Source: Myxococcales bacterium (lineage in GTDB: Bacteria > Myxococcota_A > Polyangia > Palsa-1104 > JAEUJZ01). Taken from it: 64,000 nucleotides of DNA. A program made the translations under genes and the position numbers. The stretch's first letter is position 1. Each line of letters begins with the position of its first letter. Positions 62,888-64,000 of this stretch are shown in pieces. Below the pieces are notes generated by a model, which searched no databases, was not told the origin of the DNA, and saw only the letters and a list, made by a program, of their open reading frames with translations. The DNA lies in NCBI GenBank assembly GCA_016794365.1, contig JAEUKB010000021.1, forward strand, positions 1-64,000. Reading direction: 5' to 3'.

Positions 62888-64000
62888 TCAGCCCGGAACG
62901 TCTTTGCAGCGTGCCTGGGTCCAGATCGCGACATCATTTTTGCTGCTGCACTGCTGTAGATCGCGTCCGCCGCTTCCGTTGTCTCCTGCGCGAAGATAGA
63001 GCGTAAGGGGGCCGGTCCGTGCTCCCTTCCAATCACAGCGGACTTCGCGACAAGATCCCGGTTCCAGTGCGCCACTTAGCGTAGCGGTGCAGAGAAGCGG
63101 CGCGCCCTTCACGGGATCGCCATCATAAAAGGAGTGCTCTGTCACCGTCGGTGTTGCCACTGCACCACGATTGCAGATAAGCCCAGCGAGCTGCCACGAC
63201 GCTTGACAGCTTGGGCTGAGCGTCTGCGTGACAAAGCGCGCGGTCAGATCATAGGACGCTGGGATGCTTCCCGCTGGCATCGTTTCCGATGTGTTCGCGC
63301 GAAAGGAATTGTGCAGCTTCCACGACGCTGGCGTGGGAATTGGAACCACAAGGGATTCCAAAATGTTCGAGATCTGATACGCGTGCTGATTCCAGATCGG
63401 ACGGGTCTTGGTCCAGCGATTCTGCGGATCGGTCAGGATCAGGATTCCTCCGCCTGGGCCACCCCATGGAGTCCGTGAGTTCTGCTCGGGGGCTCCGACG
63501 CGCAGACAGGCTCCCAGGTTGTCGTTTGGAACATCGCTTGTCACCACGATGTCTGCATGTCCGTCTCCGTCCGCATCTGCGACCACAGGAAGCTCTAGTC
63601 CCGTGCTGCTCATCACGCTGCGCGCCGCCAAGACACGTCCGTCCAGACCGGAAAAGATACGCAGCCAGCACTCATCGCGATGAAGCACTTCCGGTACTCC
63701 GTCTCCGTTCAGATCAATCACAGAGACACCAGCGGCCCCTGATGAATAGTCATCGATCGGACGTGACCACAGGACTCCTTTGCGGGCCCCCAAGCAGCCT
63801 ATTTTCTTGGGACGCTCGACGCAGCGCAGCGAATATGCGGTCACAGACTTGGCCGATGCGATGACAAAGTCCGGTCGTCCATCACGATCCAGATCAGCAA
63901 TCGCTGCGGGTCCGCCCCAGATGCCATCGCTGTCTTGCAAGGTGTCTGGACCGAAGATCACGCGCCGGTTTGCATAGTCGTATACCTGCACGGTCAGCGC
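62888..64000 (-). CDS. FG-GAP repeat secreted protein, 5' end beyond window
   Basis: The minus-strand frame is open from the stop at 62888 to the window edge, ~370 residues. It contains FG-GAP/VCBS-like calcium-binding repeats: IADLDRDGRPDFVIAS, VIDLNGDGVPEVLH and VADADGDGHADIVVTS. It then has a C-terminal domain with paired Cys residues (SPSCQASW, GLICNRG, RCDWKG, CSSKND, ARCKDVPG) that probably form disulfides. It is likely an exported surface protein of the type common in myxobacteria. It is convergent with the eCIS operon. Confidence 0.75.
   Translation of the reverse strand, partial: ALTVQVYDYANRRVIFGPDTLQDSDGIWGGPAAIADLDRDGRPDFVIASAKSVTAYSLRCVERPKKIGCLGARKGVLWSRPIDDYSSGAAGVSVIDLNGDGVPEVLHRDECWLRIFSGLDGRVLAARSVMSSTGLELPVVADADGDGHADIVVTSDVPNDNLGACLRVGAPEQNSRTPWGGPGGGILILTDPQNRWTKTRPIWNQHAYQISNILESLVVPIPTPASWKLHNSFRANTSETMPAGSIPASYDLTARFVTQTLSPSCQASWQLAGLICNRGAVATPTVTEHSFYDGDPVKGAPLLCTATLSGALEPGSCREVRCDWKGARTGPLTLYLRAGDNGSGGRDLQQCSSKNDVAIWTQARCKDVPG

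Overview
The window looks like a chromosomal segment from a GC-rich, predatory-type deltaproteobacterial lineage (Myxococcota, probably Polyangia-like). This is inferred from the high GC content, dense gene packing with many ATGA/GTGA stop-start overlaps, many lipoproteins, caspase-like proteases, a kinase-like protein, long beta-propeller proteins, and an extracellular contractile injection system (eCIS). No 16S or ribosomal gene is present, so the taxonomic call is an inference.

Left half (1-27 kb) is mostly housekeeping and stress metabolism: a partial VWA protein (1-1072), a nuclease-like protein, a SpoIIAA-like protein, a PHM-type copper monooxygenase with a heme c motif divergent from a TetR regulator (two matched palindromes lie between them), a CobW-type GTPase, the katG/oxyR divergent pair with an OxyR-like site, a PAS-STAS protein, a YfhO-like membrane protein, a J-domain-like/membrane protein pair, a repeat-rich intergenic region (14.2-15.0 kb), a sulfur-transport operon, a NapF-like ferredoxin/acetyltransferase pair, a class III aminotransferase with an NCS1 permease, tRNA-Arg(CCU), a pseudokinase beside a truncated VWA gene, a RecB-like nuclease, methionine aminopeptidase and a truncated LysR gene.

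Middle (27-36 kb): an isolated, AT-rich gene for a DUF4157 (eCIS-core) protein, the hallmark of eCIS cargo; a NhaR-like LysR regulator; and a minus-strand operon encoding a secreted caspase-family protease (Cys/His dyad intact), a DUF4384 lipoprotein and an 80-kDa-class beta-propeller lipoprotein.

Right half (36.3-62.8 kb) is a single plus-strand eCIS operon: sheath, tube, zinc-ribbon baseplate/chaperone protein, disordered protein, DUF4255 cap, AAA+ ATPase, a small repeat protein, CIS-tube/LysM proteins, gpD-like hub, gpV-like spike, PAAR-like tip, gp25 wedge, two baseplate J-like proteins, gpI-like protein and a DUF6519/LamG fibre. It is followed on the same strand by a 1601-residue CHAT protease-STAND NTPase-WD40 protein and a small unknown protein. 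The window ends inside a minus-strand FG-GAP secreted protein.

The most interesting arrangement is an eCIS bracketed by two different caspase-fold proteases: a secreted C14-like enzyme transcribed divergently from the sheath promoter, and a CHAT-STAND-WD40 receptor at the 3' end of the injection operon. Together with the cargo-type DUF4157 gene this suggests an injection system coupled to a proteolytic death or sensing module. A second theme is short tandem arrays (periods 11, 11, 13 and 18 bp) that share a GGARTBC-like core in unrelated positions.
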